Shown piece by piece: positions 32,601-47,600 of a stretch of DNA of 60,000 nucleotides. The notes below the pieces were generated by a model that was not told the DNA's origin, searched no databases, and saw only the letters and a list, made by a program, of their open reading frames with translations. Source of the stretch: Tubulanus polymorphus (lineage: Eukaryota > Nemertea > Palaeonemertea > Tubulaniformes > Tubulanidae). The translations under genes were made by a program, and so were the position numbers. The stretch covers positions 8,606,704 to 8,666,703 of the forward strand of contig NC_134036.1 of the NCBI RefSeq assembly GCF_964204645.1. The letters run 5' to 3'. Position 1 is the first letter of the stretch. Each line of letters begins with the position of its first letter.

Positions 32601-35600
32601 GCGATGTAATAATCAAATGAAAGGTTTGCGGCCAGGGGGTGGCAATAAAACCCTCGCAAGCGAGGCTGATTTTCAAATAAACATACCTCAGTGATGTCCT
32701 GAACACGTGTGAACTGAAGACTACAACTACTACTTGGAAAATGGGTTTAATGTCGTGCGTCTGTAGTTCATTTTAGTTTAGGTGAAACGTGAAATTCGGA
32801 ACGATCGGTTTTTGAAAGTGCGTTGATGAAATGATGATGCGTGGTAGTAGAATAACCACACTCAAACGGGGAGAACAGATAAAATCCCGTTAAATATTTA
32901 TTCGTTTAATTAACGTTTTGACCTCAAACTAGAGATCATTCTCATACATGATACAATCATTCATCTCACACCCGACGACGATCTCTATTGTGTGATCGAA
33001 ACGTCGTGTCTGTTCAATTATGTTCGATCGAATGAATTCTCGATTTTAAACCGTATTTTAATCCGTATATAGCAGGTTTCTATATTAACCGATGTCTGGT
33101 GTTAGTAGTTTCGCTTTCAATTCAGAATGTGATATTCTTAACTGGCCCATCGTCTAAGCTGAAATCCTGCGAGTGAAAATGAGCGGGAATGCAGGGTTCA
33201 ATCGGCAGAAATGGCTGTATAGTTGTTATACGTACTATGACACTTGTTTTCGTATAACACGTCATCGCTGTTACAAGCGCTACATTCGTAATCGTTCAGT
33301 TTATCCGTACACGTGGTAGCGGATTCAGCACCGCACGGCGCTAACAAACAATCGTCGATATCTGCGAGAAAACAAAAATACGTCATCAAAAGAGGATAAA
33401 TCCCGTACAATTTATTATATGGCTTCCCCATCACCGGGGAAATCAGGCAAACGAGAGTAGGACAAACTGTACATTCATGTTTTTTTTCTGTGTTGTTAGT
33501 TTTTATTTTGTATCCCGTATAACAAAGTATTATCAGTTTTGAATATATCCACGTATTGAAAAGGTTTTTTTGTGATGGCTAGGCTGCTTTATTATTAGTT
33601 TAGAGTACCGTACCTAAGTACGGACTGCTTTATTCTTAGTTTAGAGTACCCAAGTATTTACAGAGAAACTTTACAAACTGAATCGCAGTGTTCCATATGT
33701 GACCACAATGTGTCGATAGAAAAGGAACTATATGTTCATGGGTCGAAGAAGTAAATTTCTTTCGAATGGAGAGCAACTTTGGAATTTTCCCACAAGTACG
33801 TATGTGAAACATTGGGCTTATAAGATAGCGCGGGTGATTCGACACGATTAAGAACCTTTGAAACCTACGATCGACAGTTCTCAAATTTGTGGCCAGCTAG
33901 TTACGAGGGGTCCGTAGTTGACGCCGTGGGTTGTCTAGGGCTGTACTGACCGACGAGAGCCCTTTCAATAAGACTCGACGAAGCAATCTGCGATGATGAA
34001 AAGACGAAATATTTCCGGGAAGTCGGTCAGATTTTAGTTGCTAAATCGTTATACTGTTTTTGTTATATACAACTCAAAACTACGATTATTCGGCTCAAGT
34101 CCATTTTAGCATCAAATAGTTCCAGCAGAGAATTATCACATCGGACAGGTATTTAACATTAATACGCCAGTATTGGACTTAATGAATCTCACCTACATAG
34201 CGACATACACACGAACGCACATACCGACAAACCGGTGACTGGTGCCTAGGATCGAGTGGCTGTGTGGTGCGTGGATTACCCTTATAAGAAGTGGCTAGGA
34301 TCGAGGGAATGGGATTTCGTGTGGATTACCCGTGGCTGAATCGAGGGACTATAGGTACGTCGGTTTGTCGATTTGTCGGTATGTCCGCGCGTAGAAAAAA
34401 AAACTCAAAATGCATAGCCAAATTACACCTTTTATACAATGTAACTTCCACGCTATATTGGATTTGAACCGATTAGTCGCAGTTTTACACCGAGTCCTCT
34501 CCCCGTAGAACTGGACATACGGAAGATAAGATTAGAAAATAAGACTTGTTTATATGTATCCCCTAATTAAAATGTAATCTAAGTTGCATGAATATATTTT
34601 TGTAATGATGGCAATTCAAAAGTGTAAATGTTGTTTTTAGGGTAGACTGACGGCGTGTCTCTGACAGCGTTCTTCTGCTCGCTCTCTCGCTCATTAATTC
34701 ATTCGGTCATTCATTAATATACTAATCCAGTCAATATAGTATCGAGGTAGCACAGAATAAAGGATTCGCATATTAAGACACAACGAAAATTTCCTCATTT
34801 TTAATTTGAAATTTGTTATGACCTTGACCTTGAATCAATTAACCTTGACCGTGAATCAATTTAGGAATGCTATACCGGCAACGCATATCGGAATATATGA
34901 ATTTTGAAGCTAAGATTGTATTTTCATCACGATCAAAAGCACTTTCTCAACTTACCGACACATTTCCCATCAACGAATTCATATCCGGAATCGCAGTCGG
35001 AGTCAATGATTTCTATTTGAAAACAAAAACATCAAATGAGATGAACCGTTGAAATAATGATTTGTGTATCATTTCTAGTTCACTTGCTGCGGTTAATCGA
35101 TCGTTGGATTTTCGAATTGCACTCTTTCCAGTCGTTTTCGTCGACTATACGTCGTAGAAAATACAATGAATAAACGCTAGGAATTTGGCAATTAATTTGC
35201 AAATAACAACATATAAACTCACCCCCCCCCCCCCTTAATACCTTACAGTCATGCTCTGTATGATAATAGAAAACAAATAAAAGATGGAAAGACAATTTAA
35301 AATTTTGTAGTGGGTCACTTTTTAAGGGCTAAAACAAATGTCGATATATGATATGTAATTTTGTTTCGACTTAAAATTAAATTCTATTTTTAACTACTGA
35401 CATTGTGGCTCAACTTCGTTTTCTGGTTAAGAGGTTCAGGCGGCGAATAACAGTACAGATTTATACGCAAATGGCATTGTCGAAAAAAATATCCTTCTGC
35501 AATCCGACAATCAGAAACATTGTCGAAGAAATTTCTTTCGACAATCCGACAATCAGGAGCAGCCTCAAAGAAATTCCGGCTGAAATGTCCTTATATGAAC

Positions 35601-38600
35601 CAGAAGTGGATGGGATCGAGTCGCTGCTGGTTTGCGTGGATTACCTTTACAAAAAGTGGCTGGGATCGATGGCTGGTCGTTTGTATGGATTACCTATATA
35701 AGTGGCTGGGATCGAGGGACTGTGCGCTTGCGTAGATAACTCCTATATAAAAGTAGCTGGGATCGAACGACTGGGTGTTTGCGAAGATTACCATTGTACA
35801 AAGTGGCTGGGATCTAAAGACTGTATGTCGAGATGTCGATATGTGACAAAAGACGATTGACGCGCATTTCACTTTTTAATTTTCATTAGGGACCTATTAT
35901 TACGAGGACTGCATTTGCGGTTTTTTGGGGAAACTATGGTAAATAAACTCAAATAGTCACATTAAGAAATTAATATTTATTATGGGATTGTCGGATTGTC
36001 GATGGAAATTTTCTCGACATTGCTTGGTTTCTGATTTTCGGATTGTCGAAGGAGATTTTTTCGACAATGCTTCCAATTTTCGCATTGTCGAAGGAATTTT
36101 TTTCGACAATGCTTCCGATTTTCGCATTGTCGAAGGAATTTTTTTCGACAATGCTTCTGATTGTCGAAGGAAGGTCTCCGGATATTGGACAAAAAACGCA
36201 TTAAGCAGTTTGTCCCTACGACCTCGGCACTATTCAACCAGGAAACGAAGACAAAGCACGCAGCTCTTGTCAGCTGCGGATAGTTTATATCAATTTGTTA
36301 TTTTTAAAGTTTATATCCGTTTGATAACGGTCGACTGAAACTGGCACTCATATAATACTTACCGATACACTTTCTGTTTGCCAAGATAAATCCCGCATCG
36401 CAAGAAGTGCACGTAAAATCGTTGATCTGATCGGTACATTGACCTTGATTACCGCACGGATTACCCTCACAGTCATCGACGCTGTCAACTAAATAGTTAA
36501 AAACAGATTGAAAGTCTATTGGAATTCATAGAGGATTGCACTTGTGGACATCATCCCTCGAATCAAAGTGCCCCGCACGATGAGCCGAGACCACTCCTGA
36601 TTATTTTATATTTTAAAACAAACCCTCGTTAATTCGTTCTTTTGTTGTGCTGATCAGACTACACTGCTCTCTATGCTAGATATGCATTGCAGTGTGAATC
36701 GTTCGCATAGGCTACAGGAAGGCCACGGCTGCGGTCAGAACCAAAACACTAAGCTCTGTGGAACAGTAACCTCTCTTATTTAAAAAAAAAATTACCCCCA
36801 TAAGGATTGAACATGAAAGTCATGATTGACACATGCAAGTCACATATAGAAAATCAGACATGATGAGATCCGAGAGTTTTTAGTGGATTTTTATGAAATA
36901 TGAGGGGTTACTGTGCCACAGAGCTTACTGCTTTGGCTCTGACCGCAGCCGAGGTCCATTGTATGACACGCGGATGTCCACTCAATTCAAGTTGAAATGA
37001 ACGTTAAATAAACGATTACGTATACTGACCTTTCAAATAAATGCGACCATCATTTGGGAAACAACCTTTCGGGAAACTCTCTAGATTTTTTGGCTGAACA
37101 ATAGCATTGTCGTTATGAAACTCCAGTCCGTCAACGCAAGATATTTCACTACGCCGTTCATGCCATTTGTTCTAAAATGTATCGGGGTAAAATAAGTTGA
37201 ACAAGGAACGAAATTCTTAATACGGACTTTTCTAAATTTACATGGTGGTGCATGTCAACAGTATCGAAATAAAACGTCAGTACGTATACTTCTTACCATG
37301 ACCATCGAATCCAGTCTGTTCTCGGCGCCTTTACCAGAGAAACACATAACAAACCCAAACTTAATTGACTTGGCAGTCCATGGGGCACAGCTGTGCATCC
37401 GCGTCTCCACAAGGTTGTTTTGAAGCTGTTCACAGACTGTGGACCTTAATGGCAACTGCTAGATTCTGAGCATTCTTTATGATTTTTCGTAAAGAGTTCA
37501 GACTTACTCATTATCGTATAGAATTAGAATACGCACGCTTTAATTACGGCGATGCGCAGTTTGCCAGAATCATTTGTAGTTTCTTGGGAAACTTTAACTA
37601 GGCCACAAGCGAGGCACGCTTTTCATATACATGTACGTGACTAGATCAATACGGTCACACATTTAAAACATCGAGTCTTTAACGCGCGCGTGTGTGAAGC
37701 ATGAATATACGTAACGAAGCATGTGTTTTTTCCGAAAAGAGTTGTACATGTAGTTCCAACATTAAATAAATGAGTAAATCAACAAATAAGCTATGTTTTC
37801 CGACGAAATTCAAAAGGGTAAGAGATTGTATTACTGCATTGAATATTTTGAAAGTTCCGTAGAGAAACTATACATCTTTCGCAACTTACATTGGAAACAA
37901 GTGTCATATATGATAGCAAACGTGAACTTCGCTAATGCGAAAGTCCATAAAAATCAAATATAATCAAATATAAAAGCCAATATTACTAGATATTAGGCCG
38001 GGCTTTCGAAAGGGTGCGTACGTAGGTCAAAATGTCACTGCGACGGAACTGTCGCTAGCAGTTGCAGAGGATCACATCACCACAATTCATCGGCAGTCGC
38101 CCCTTACGTAGGTTTATCGAAAACTAAAATATAACTTGTAACGCACTGATAACGGGTTTTCTGCGTATTATCATCATTTTGATAATTTGAATGACCTCGA
38201 TTAATGACAATGGAAAAGTCACATGGAAATAATGGCCGGAATAAAGTTACGATGTTAGTGTGTGTTTATCGTGGATCTATCTAAGAACTGATGCGATCAC
38301 ACGGAGACGATTTTGTCCGCGCCTTATTACAGAGCGCGCTCACACGCAAACCAGTCACTCGAAACTAAACAATGCTAAAGCAAAGCTAAATCTGACTACG
38401 TCCTGGTTCGACGTGTTGATCAGGCCAAACATGCACCGGACCATCTGGCATCCGTGTGAATACAGTTGTTCGGGGCCAGAATTTTCCCCTGGCCGACTAC
38501 GACGAGGCTTATGATTGGCGCCAGACCTACCACCGGGACCAAGTGTGATTCTCGTGACGTGAAATCAAACGAAATCAATGAAAATTGCACGTATATACAA

Positions 38601-41600
38601 TACCTTTGACTCATCGATTACAAATCCAGTACCATACAAATCTATTTTGAATTTGTTTTCGCTATCAGAGGTGATACTCTTAAATTGGACAATACCGAGT
38701 GGCGGTGGTCGTTTACCCTCCGTTCTTGCGAAGTTCATATCCATCAAATCTATACTGTCATCCTAGAGGAAATCATGAAGCGTGTACATATATTAGGACG
38801 AAGAAGTGAATAGCGGGCACTGACCGGTGATCGAACCTGGGCCTCGTACATAAAAAATAAGCGTGCTAATCAGTAGACCGATAGCGCATAGAGACCACTC
38901 TAGGTCAGTGATTTTACAGCTTGATGTCGTATTTTGCGTAACGGAATGTACTTTATAAAGGCGACAATTGAAATACAATATATTACGTATAAGGTATTAA
39001 TCTGTCATCAAAAACACGATAGGCTCTGCTGTTTTAGCTGGGGACTACTATACAACGAGACGAGTAGTACTTTTAATGTTTAAGGTTTCGCTACAAATGT
39101 ATAGAAACTTCAGCAGGTGAATGGGTAGAGTAGAGTCGATGGTAAAACAACAGTATTTATAGGCAAACTGACACTGATTACAGAGAACTGAGTGAGAAGG
39201 AAGATTACAAATATATTGATGAGTGACGTGATAATTAATTACTAAGTGAGTGAGTAGATATATAATTGATTACAGAAAATAAACTAGAATAAATCAAAGA
39301 GAAATGAATCTAAGTAAAACTAAATCAAAGTAAAATAAGCAGAGAGTAACTAAGAGCAACGAATGACAAAAATGGAAGTCCGAGGGATAAATCCAGATTT
39401 CATAACAAACGGAATCACCGCGTTGAATTACAGTTTTTGTTCCATGATTTCGCACGAATGTTCATTTTATGGTTGATTATTTTCGATATTCCCATCGATG
39501 TGTTGGCCACTTTAGAAAGGCAAATACTGGTCTCTTTCGTGCGTGACATTTATTGATCTCCCGATCATATCTACTGGTAGCTCATTAAATGAAAGAGGTG
39601 TAAGGGACACTTTGGAGCTACTGTCTGTCACACCTGCTCTCCGTGCGACGGTTTGGTCCGTAATTTCGTTAATAATCAATTGATTTGTGAATACTATCTA
39701 TCAATTTGTTCAGTTTGATATGTGCATTCAGAAATAAATTATGAATTGGCATAAATTTGTTCGTGTTTTCATCTATCGGCAATTTTTTACCGAGCATTAC
39801 GCGAGCGTATGCTGAGTTCACTATCGCTGATACATGAAAACAAAAACAACTTTAGTAAAAATCTTTTATTTCTGAATGCAAATTCCTTACTGAACAAATA
39901 GTTGCGTAACATAGGTATGTAAACCGATTATTAACGAAAGTACGGACCAAACGTCGCACGGAGAGCATGAGTGACAAACTGTAATAAAGCCCCATCGTTT
40001 ACCATTCTGAGAGATTTTAGTGGTCAGTTGAAAAAGCTTTCTTGTTTTCGCTGATTAAGCGTACATTTTTGGGTGGCCCAATTATTTCTCATTTTCATCA
40101 ACTAACTATCATGCTAATTGAATTCACATTCCAGTAAAGCTGTAATATTTCAGTTGATTCAGAGGTCGCGAATTTTGTGGAATGCACTCTGTATATCTGC
40201 ATTTAGTCTTTCGATTTCAAAATTATTTCACTCCCGGCAGGTGTGGTGGGTGGGTGGACATAAAAATGAAAACAAATCAAATCGGAGATAACTTTACCTT
40301 GATGTTGTATCGAACTTTAGAGTATAAACTGGTCCCAGCGAATCCATTATCTCGAACTGCAGTACGAATCAACAAGCTATAATTATTCTCATCTCCGCTT
40401 TCTAGAGTTAAATACTCGACTGGTACCGCTCCCAGTTCGGCCATGAATTTACAGTAAACCTTCATGAATTTGCCGGAGCTCCTCAGAATGTAGTAATCGC
40501 CGTCGGTGCTGCTGCCCGTTCTTTTCAAATTCAGACACGAAGTCGGCGCTGGATTGCTGCTACTCGTCATTTCGTCCGACGGATAATCGACTATTATTTG
40601 TATAGGAATGTACCTGTTACAAACAATGATAAGCAATGAACTCTCGTATGGCATAATTGGAAATGGAAACAGGGCAGGGACGGACACAGAGAGACGGAGA
40701 TAATCAGGGACAGAGACAGAAACATAGACAGAGACAGAGACACAGAGACAGAGACAGTGAAGACAGAGAATACAGAGACAGAGAATAACGGGGACGGGGA
40801 CGGGGACGGAGACCGAGACAGAGACAGATACACAGAGACAGAGACAGGGACACAGAGACAGAGAATACAGAGACGGAGAATAACGGGGACGGGGACGGAG
40901 ACCGAGACAGAGACAGATACACAGAGACAGAGACAGGGACAGGGATTTGGACATAAATATGGGCATGGACATGGATAGAGACAGAGACAGGGACAGGGAC
41001 ATGGACATGAACAGGGACAGGAACAGGGACAGAGATATGGGCAGAGACAGGGACAGAGACATAGACAGAGACAGGGACATGGACAGGGACAGAGGCAGGG
41101 ACAGTGACAGGGACAGAGACAGGGACAGGGTGAAGACGTAAGTTGTGTACCTGCTGACTGGTAAAATACCAGATGATATCGATCCGCCTACGTATGCACG
41201 AATAGTTTCACCACTCAATAACCTCCAATCAGACTTTGTTACAGTTTGGAATTTCGGAAAAAAACTAGTCGCTTCCGCGTTAGGATTACCGCCATCAGGA
41301 ACACGCCAAAACTATTTGAAAAATTTCATATCGTTAGACATTCGTTAATATATTGAGGCTCAAACTTACATATTTATTATCACAATATACAGGATAATGG
41401 ATTGACTTCTCATTCGGAGATTGTTGGCACAGTTTCAAAGAATTGGAAGAACCGACCCATTGCGTTAACAACCCGTTCAAACTAATTATGTACTATTTTC
41501 AGCACATCTCCCAGGAGTTTTGAAGGAGTTTTGTTTAAAGAGGCGAGTTTCTAACGCTCTTAATCAGCAATATTTGGCTCGGCTTTGGCAACAATTTATA

Positions 41601-44600
41601 TTAACAATTTATATATACTAATTTATGTATGGTATGGTATGGTATGGTATGGTGTGTGGTGTGGTGTGGTGTTGCGTGGCGTGGCATGGCATGGCGTGGC
41701 GTGGCGTGGCGTGGCGTGGCGTGGCGTGGCGTGTTGTGGTGTGGTATACGGTATGGTATATGGCATGGCATGGTACTAATGGTGCTAATCCCCGTTCCAC
41801 TCACACTCGCATACACACACCAATCACATCGCTAGTTTACCAGGCAAAAGAGATTAGATTAGATCTGAAACGATCGGCGTTTAACGTTTCTATTGCTATG
41901 TACACTTACTACGTCTTTGAATTCAAATCCCGTGCCGATCAAGTCCACGTTTAAAGAGCCAGCCAGAATATACTTTCCTCTGCAACCCCAGCCTAAGCCG
42001 TAGTCGTAGTCCTTTTTCGTATAAGGTATCGTGCCTGCTGTAATTTCTCTGTACGTACCGTCCCCGGCGTCGATTACCAAGTTGCCCTATACATATAGAC
42101 AAACAAACAAGAAGCATCTTTCATTCCGCTCGTTATTTCGTTTAATTCGTATTTATTTGTTAAAATAATGGGGAGGTACAACGCAAAGTTTTCCCGCCAG
42201 ATGGCGTGACGTTTACTCAGCCTTTCGTTGTCAAAATCAGTTCATTTTCGATGAACTTCAAACTGAATTTTAGGCTCCCGAATCCACGCATTACCATTCA
42301 AGCCAACAAATATACTTTAAATTCATTTTTCTACTTAGATAGGTGTAGTTTCCATAACATTTGATGTATTTAAGAGAAAAGTTCATTCGGTTTTCATTGA
42401 AATGTAGAAGAAATTGGAGTAACTACTAGCGAACCTGGTGGATCCTTGCTTGCCACAGCAGCGTTGTAGGTACCCATCATACCCGGGTGATACGCTGATA
42501 TGACGGATAATGATATAGATGTTACTAATTCAGTGTAGAGGACAATGAACGGTCCCACGATTGATGAAACAAGAGTTAGATAAGTTTTTCTAGCTATATT
42601 CAGATATACGGTACCGTAGTAAACCCAGACGATAAACTTAAAATACCATCGACTGCCTTTGGTGGCAGATTCTGGCCAAGTATAAAACACACAAGAAACC
42701 AAGTTCAGTGCAGTGCGCCGATATATCGCCTGCTTCCTGCGTCCGTTTAAAAAAGCAAAACAAAGAGAACATTTTGGCACGCTTCTGCGTGGTAATATTC
42801 GTGTTTGTGCAGCGCAAAAATCGACGCAGAAATGAAGGATATACTTTGTTTTGCGCTGAATATGGTTTTCTAGATGTTTGGCCCGAATCGGCTATACCAC
42901 AACTGCGAGATCGTCATTATAAGATTAGAATATACGTATCAGTCGAACCCGACATGGTTGTAATATGATCCCGAAAGGAACAAGGTCTTTGTGCTGCCCG
43001 GCCTTCCAAACTAGCGTAACCGCACGCATCAATACGCCCCAATATGAAAACTCGATCAGAATGCAGTTCATCTTCGATCTACTGCGCTCAACATAAAGCA
43101 GCTTTATTCAACAAACCGTTTCTTACAAGCGCTCCAATTATTTGGCAAAACACCTCCTCCTCTATTAGAAATGCAAACAACATAGGTAGTTTTGTTATAT
43201 TGATTAAAAAACAGTTCATATATTAACGATCATATGAATAATTTCTGAAAAACTTGGAAGGAATTAATATTTCAATTAATTGATAATGCTCATTTCACGT
43301 TCATCATCATTTCACCTCATTTCACCACATTCCATTTGTAATTCCCTATTTTCATATCATGGGTTCATCGCCCCTTTTGAGCACAGCCTTTATATTAAGG
43401 ACGCATCCCGGCACTGTAACTTTTGAAATTTATTACTAAAAATATATAATATATGTTAATTAATTCTGTAAGTATATACTTGTTATTGCAGCGCAAAATA
43501 AACATATATTCAATTCAATATTCAACGACTAAGAAGTTGATCCAAACCGTCGATGCAAGATTTTTCATTTCGCATCATTTGAGAAACTACAGATATAAAT
43601 ATTTCGGTTTGATCGGATATTACGCTTAAAGGCAAGCTGTATAACACTGGCGGCCAAATGGACAAGTTCCATTGGTCGTCTGGTTGCTTTCTATGTTCAA
43701 GACACTTGGTTCGATCCCCGGTGAGTGCGCGTAATTTCGTGGTCACTTCTATTCTCACTACGTGGCGCTGCGGACAGACGGTAAGAAATCAGTTTGGCTT
43801 TGGTTTTCCTCGCTGTCGGGCGTGCTTGTGCGGTTGTGTTGGTTCACAACTTGGCCTTGAGCTGTGACCATGTACTTTTGTTGATCTGTGTGTCCTCTTT
43901 TGTGCAGTTTGGAGTCAGTCGTCCGGGGTATTCCACTGTGTGTGGAATAGGGGGTAGTCCACTGTGTGTGGTCGGATCCAATGTGTTTGGATAGATTTTT
44001 GAAGCCCACTGTGCGCGGGCGTCCAATGTGTTTGGACCAAATTTCTAGCGATCCAATGTGTTTGGATAGATTTTTGAAGCCCACTTTGTGCGGGCGTCCA
44101 ATGTGTTTGGACCAATTTCTGAGCGATCCAATGTGTTTTGATAGATTTTGAAAGCCCACCGCGCGCGGGCGTCCAATGTGTTTGGACCAAATTTTTAGCG
44201 ATCCAATGTGTTTGGATAGATTTTTGAAGCCCACTTTGTGCGGGCGTCTAATGTGTTTGGACCAATTTCTGAGCGATCCAATGTGTTTTGATAGATTTTG
44301 AAAGCCCACTGTGCCCCGGCGTCCAATGTGTTTGGACCAAATTTTTAGCGATGCAATGTGTTTGGAGGGAATTTGAAGCCCACTGTGTGCGGGCGTCCAA
44401 TGTGTTTGGACAAACTTGCTGTAGCCACTGGGTGTGGATATGAAGCTGTGTGCGTCACAGTACTGTGCGTCTCTTTGCCTGCTGGATGCGGGATGGAGGT
44501 CTGCCCCGGAGTGTGAGAGAAAAGAATGCAAGAATCGATACGTTTACGAATAAAGAGTGATAATTAATGAATGAATTTTTAGGGCAGGGAAAACTCGAGC

Positions 44601-47600
44601 GGTCAGGGTTGTTGGATTTATGTGAGATTTATCGGTCAGGGAGTTCGCCTCTTATATCGGTTTTCTGATTTAGTTTGCTCCGTTTGACGTGTGACAAATA
44701 CCTTACATTTTGCAGTTTTACGCGAGCACTCAGATCTTAGCATTTTCATATTTATTGTTTACGCAGCTTCGTGTTGCGTTTGCCCTTGTATTCCACGGGT
44801 TTTGCTTGTTGGTCAATTTGTCTTTTACCGTTTTCCGAGGTGGAAATGAAATTGCAAAAGATTTGGCGTCTGAAACCTGTCGATTGTTTACGCTGGTAAT
44901 AAAGTTAGGTCGTCGATCAGTTTCAATGTGTTGTTCATATTGCGTCCTGTTTTCAATTCTCTAGCCGTTGTTAGGCTTCGGTCATGTTGGCTGGGGGGTT
45001 GGTTTAGTATACTCCTTTTAGTTGCCTTGGGATACGGTACGATCTGCTTTGAAGGTGTGGATGCTATTCTCGACGATTGTGGTTACTGTTGGGTAACTAT
45101 TGAGGGGTTGCTTTTCCTTCCCTATGGTTATGTTACCGCGGTTGATGATGCTTACAAACCATTGTACGTGTACATTTGAGCGACTAGGGAGGTTCAGTCC
45201 CGTAAGGCTTTGTTCGGTGCGTCGCTTGGGTTGTACCGGTTTTTCCCCATATCTGTATATTTCGGTGGTATGTCCGCACAACAGGGAGTGAGAATATTAT
45301 ACTATAATCGATGAATCGTCACTTGCCACAAGCGGAATCTTCGATCGCAAGTTGCACATCGAATCGAGACTGCTCTTAAGTTGTTCGAAATAAAACTAAC
45401 TTATTTCAAAGTCTAATGTTTGCTGATCGAGCCTCGTTGTAAATGTATCGCCGGCGAGACTATGACTGGTTCACGCGAGTTTTCTGCAGTGCGCACTATA
45501 CGGAGTGTCGTAAAAAAGAATTACATTTGAGATTACATTACAAGATTACATTTGTCTACTGAATGGTTGCTTTCATTAGTATCATTAGTATCTTCTATAT
45601 AGTGTTCTATTTGATCGTACGCATAGATATTTCAATGTCTGTTTTAAATTCACCGTTGATCTCAACGATGAAGTTTGGTTGAATGAGTGAATACAAATAT
45701 AAGCGCATTGTATGGTTATGAAGGATCCATGCAGCTTACCTCGCTGTCCGGTAGGAAAACACGAAGTTTGCGCCATTCGGCTTCGTAATTGTTCGGCGCA
45801 TCGCAGCCGACTTTAACGAAATTTTGCTCCGGCTGGACGTTCAAATATTCTTTCGGGCTTTCCGTGTTCATATCTTTGCAGTAAACGTGGGTGCTTTTTT
45901 CGCGGCCGTCGTGTTGAAACTTCACCAAGTAGGTGCCGTCGTAGTTTACAGAATTCTCTCTTTTATATCTCAAACACGGCGACTTGATAGGATTGCAGTG
46001 CACAGCTGGATGTAATACAAGTTATTATATATTATGACGACATACGCTGCCCCCGTTCCTTTTAGATTAAATCGTAGATATACAGAGGTTGTCTCTGAAA
46101 ATGTGTCACCCAAGCCTTAAGGTTAGTTTTTCATTAACTATGATTTTAGTTATCATTTTTGGGGGTAAGGTTGGTAGAATGATGTGTCAAATTAATTAAA
46201 CATTGAGCTTAACTGCAATGGTAAAATGGTGATGATATTGAACAAGTCCCAGAGAAGCTTAATTAGTAATGAGGCCCAACAATTTTATCAAGTAGAAATC
46301 GGCTTCAGTTGATTTAATTATCTGGTTTCGAATTATGTGAAGTGGCAACAGAACAATTATCAATAAACGTATATAATGTTATAATCATTATTTGTTGTAT
46401 TTTGTTCTACTCCATTTTAAGGACCATACAAAAACATGGTATGTGCAGCCATGCATGACTTATTTATTGCAGTTAAACATTCCATCCTAGAGTCAACCAA
46501 CATCCAGGTCTACCAACTTAACCACCCAAAAATATATCTCAATTATAGTTAATGAATGATTTATCATTAAGCTACGGAAATACAATTTTTGAGACACCCT
46601 GTAGAATAAAAGCGTTTTATTCCATTTTAGCTCTTAACGTTTCGGCCTTCAAGCCTTAATCGTTTATGGTGGGATTCGGGCCGCAATGATAAACAAGAAT
46701 ACATAATACGTAACTGATCATAATCATATGTTATTGAATATTCATACTTTATATTTGTATATTTGAAAAATACGTGGAATTCATTATACCAGAGAAAAAA
46801 AAACTAAAGCGTTCCATTACCTACACATTCCGAACAATATTCCCAACGTGTCTCCGGATCAGTGGTATAACACCAGGCTCCGAGCCCCTCCCGGTAAGGA
46901 TTCCTGCAATAGTTCGACGCGGTTTCCTTGTCTACCAGACTATCGTAAACACGATGTTTGTGGGGTGATTGTGAATTCCAAGCCTGACACGTTTTCCCGG
47001 ACCACGTTTGACTCGCAGTTCCCTTGTAGTCGCCAGCCATTTCGCCGAGGCTACATTCTAAATAAAAAGAAGTATCGAATCGAAACTACTGACCATAACA
47101 TTGTTCCTGCGTACGACGTTCCTTGTCGCTATTTAGGTAACGATCAGAGACAAGTTTTATGTAGATTTGCTCTAAGATAATCACAGGAAACATTGTTAAA
47201 CCAAGACGTTACTAAAAGCCTAGGGCCCTGATTTAACGACTGGTACCGTATTAATTTTCCGAACACAATTGAAAGTGAATCGCGTTAGCCCCCGGGTTAA
47301 AGTTAATAAATACCAGTTAGTTAGCACCAACTAGCCGTAGGGTTACATTGATTATCGAACTATAAAACCGAACTTACCCGCCTGCTAGCTTTTGAAGCTA
47401 GGGTTATTAGATTCAGCCCCCGGTTTCAAAGTTGATTAAGAAATCACAGTCTATAATACCGCCCTTAGACGATCATACAATTATAATAAAGAAGTTTCCA
47501 GTTTCTAGGCGCCATTTCGTGGCCATCCCACGAGGTCCCCATTGTTGCGATAATTTGCGCTCATTTCTAAAACATAAGTTTTGATTTAATGCCATGTAGC

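Noticed and set aside
40277-41218. 313-codon frame starting with LSLSLS repeats
   Set aside because: The N-terminal two thirds are translated microsatellite; only the last part (exon 8, 40,298-40,613) is coding.
41585-41835. Open frames in the pentamer repeat
   Set aside because: Translated microsatellite on both strands.
42394-42780. 128-codon minus-strand frame in a host intron
   Set aside because: No motif, no splice context, and composition like surrounding non-coding sequence.
43758-44531. 257-codon minus-strand frame rich in SKHIG repeats
   Set aside because: It spans the 75-bp satellite, whose length is a multiple of three and lacks stops; other minus-strand frames across it are open too.
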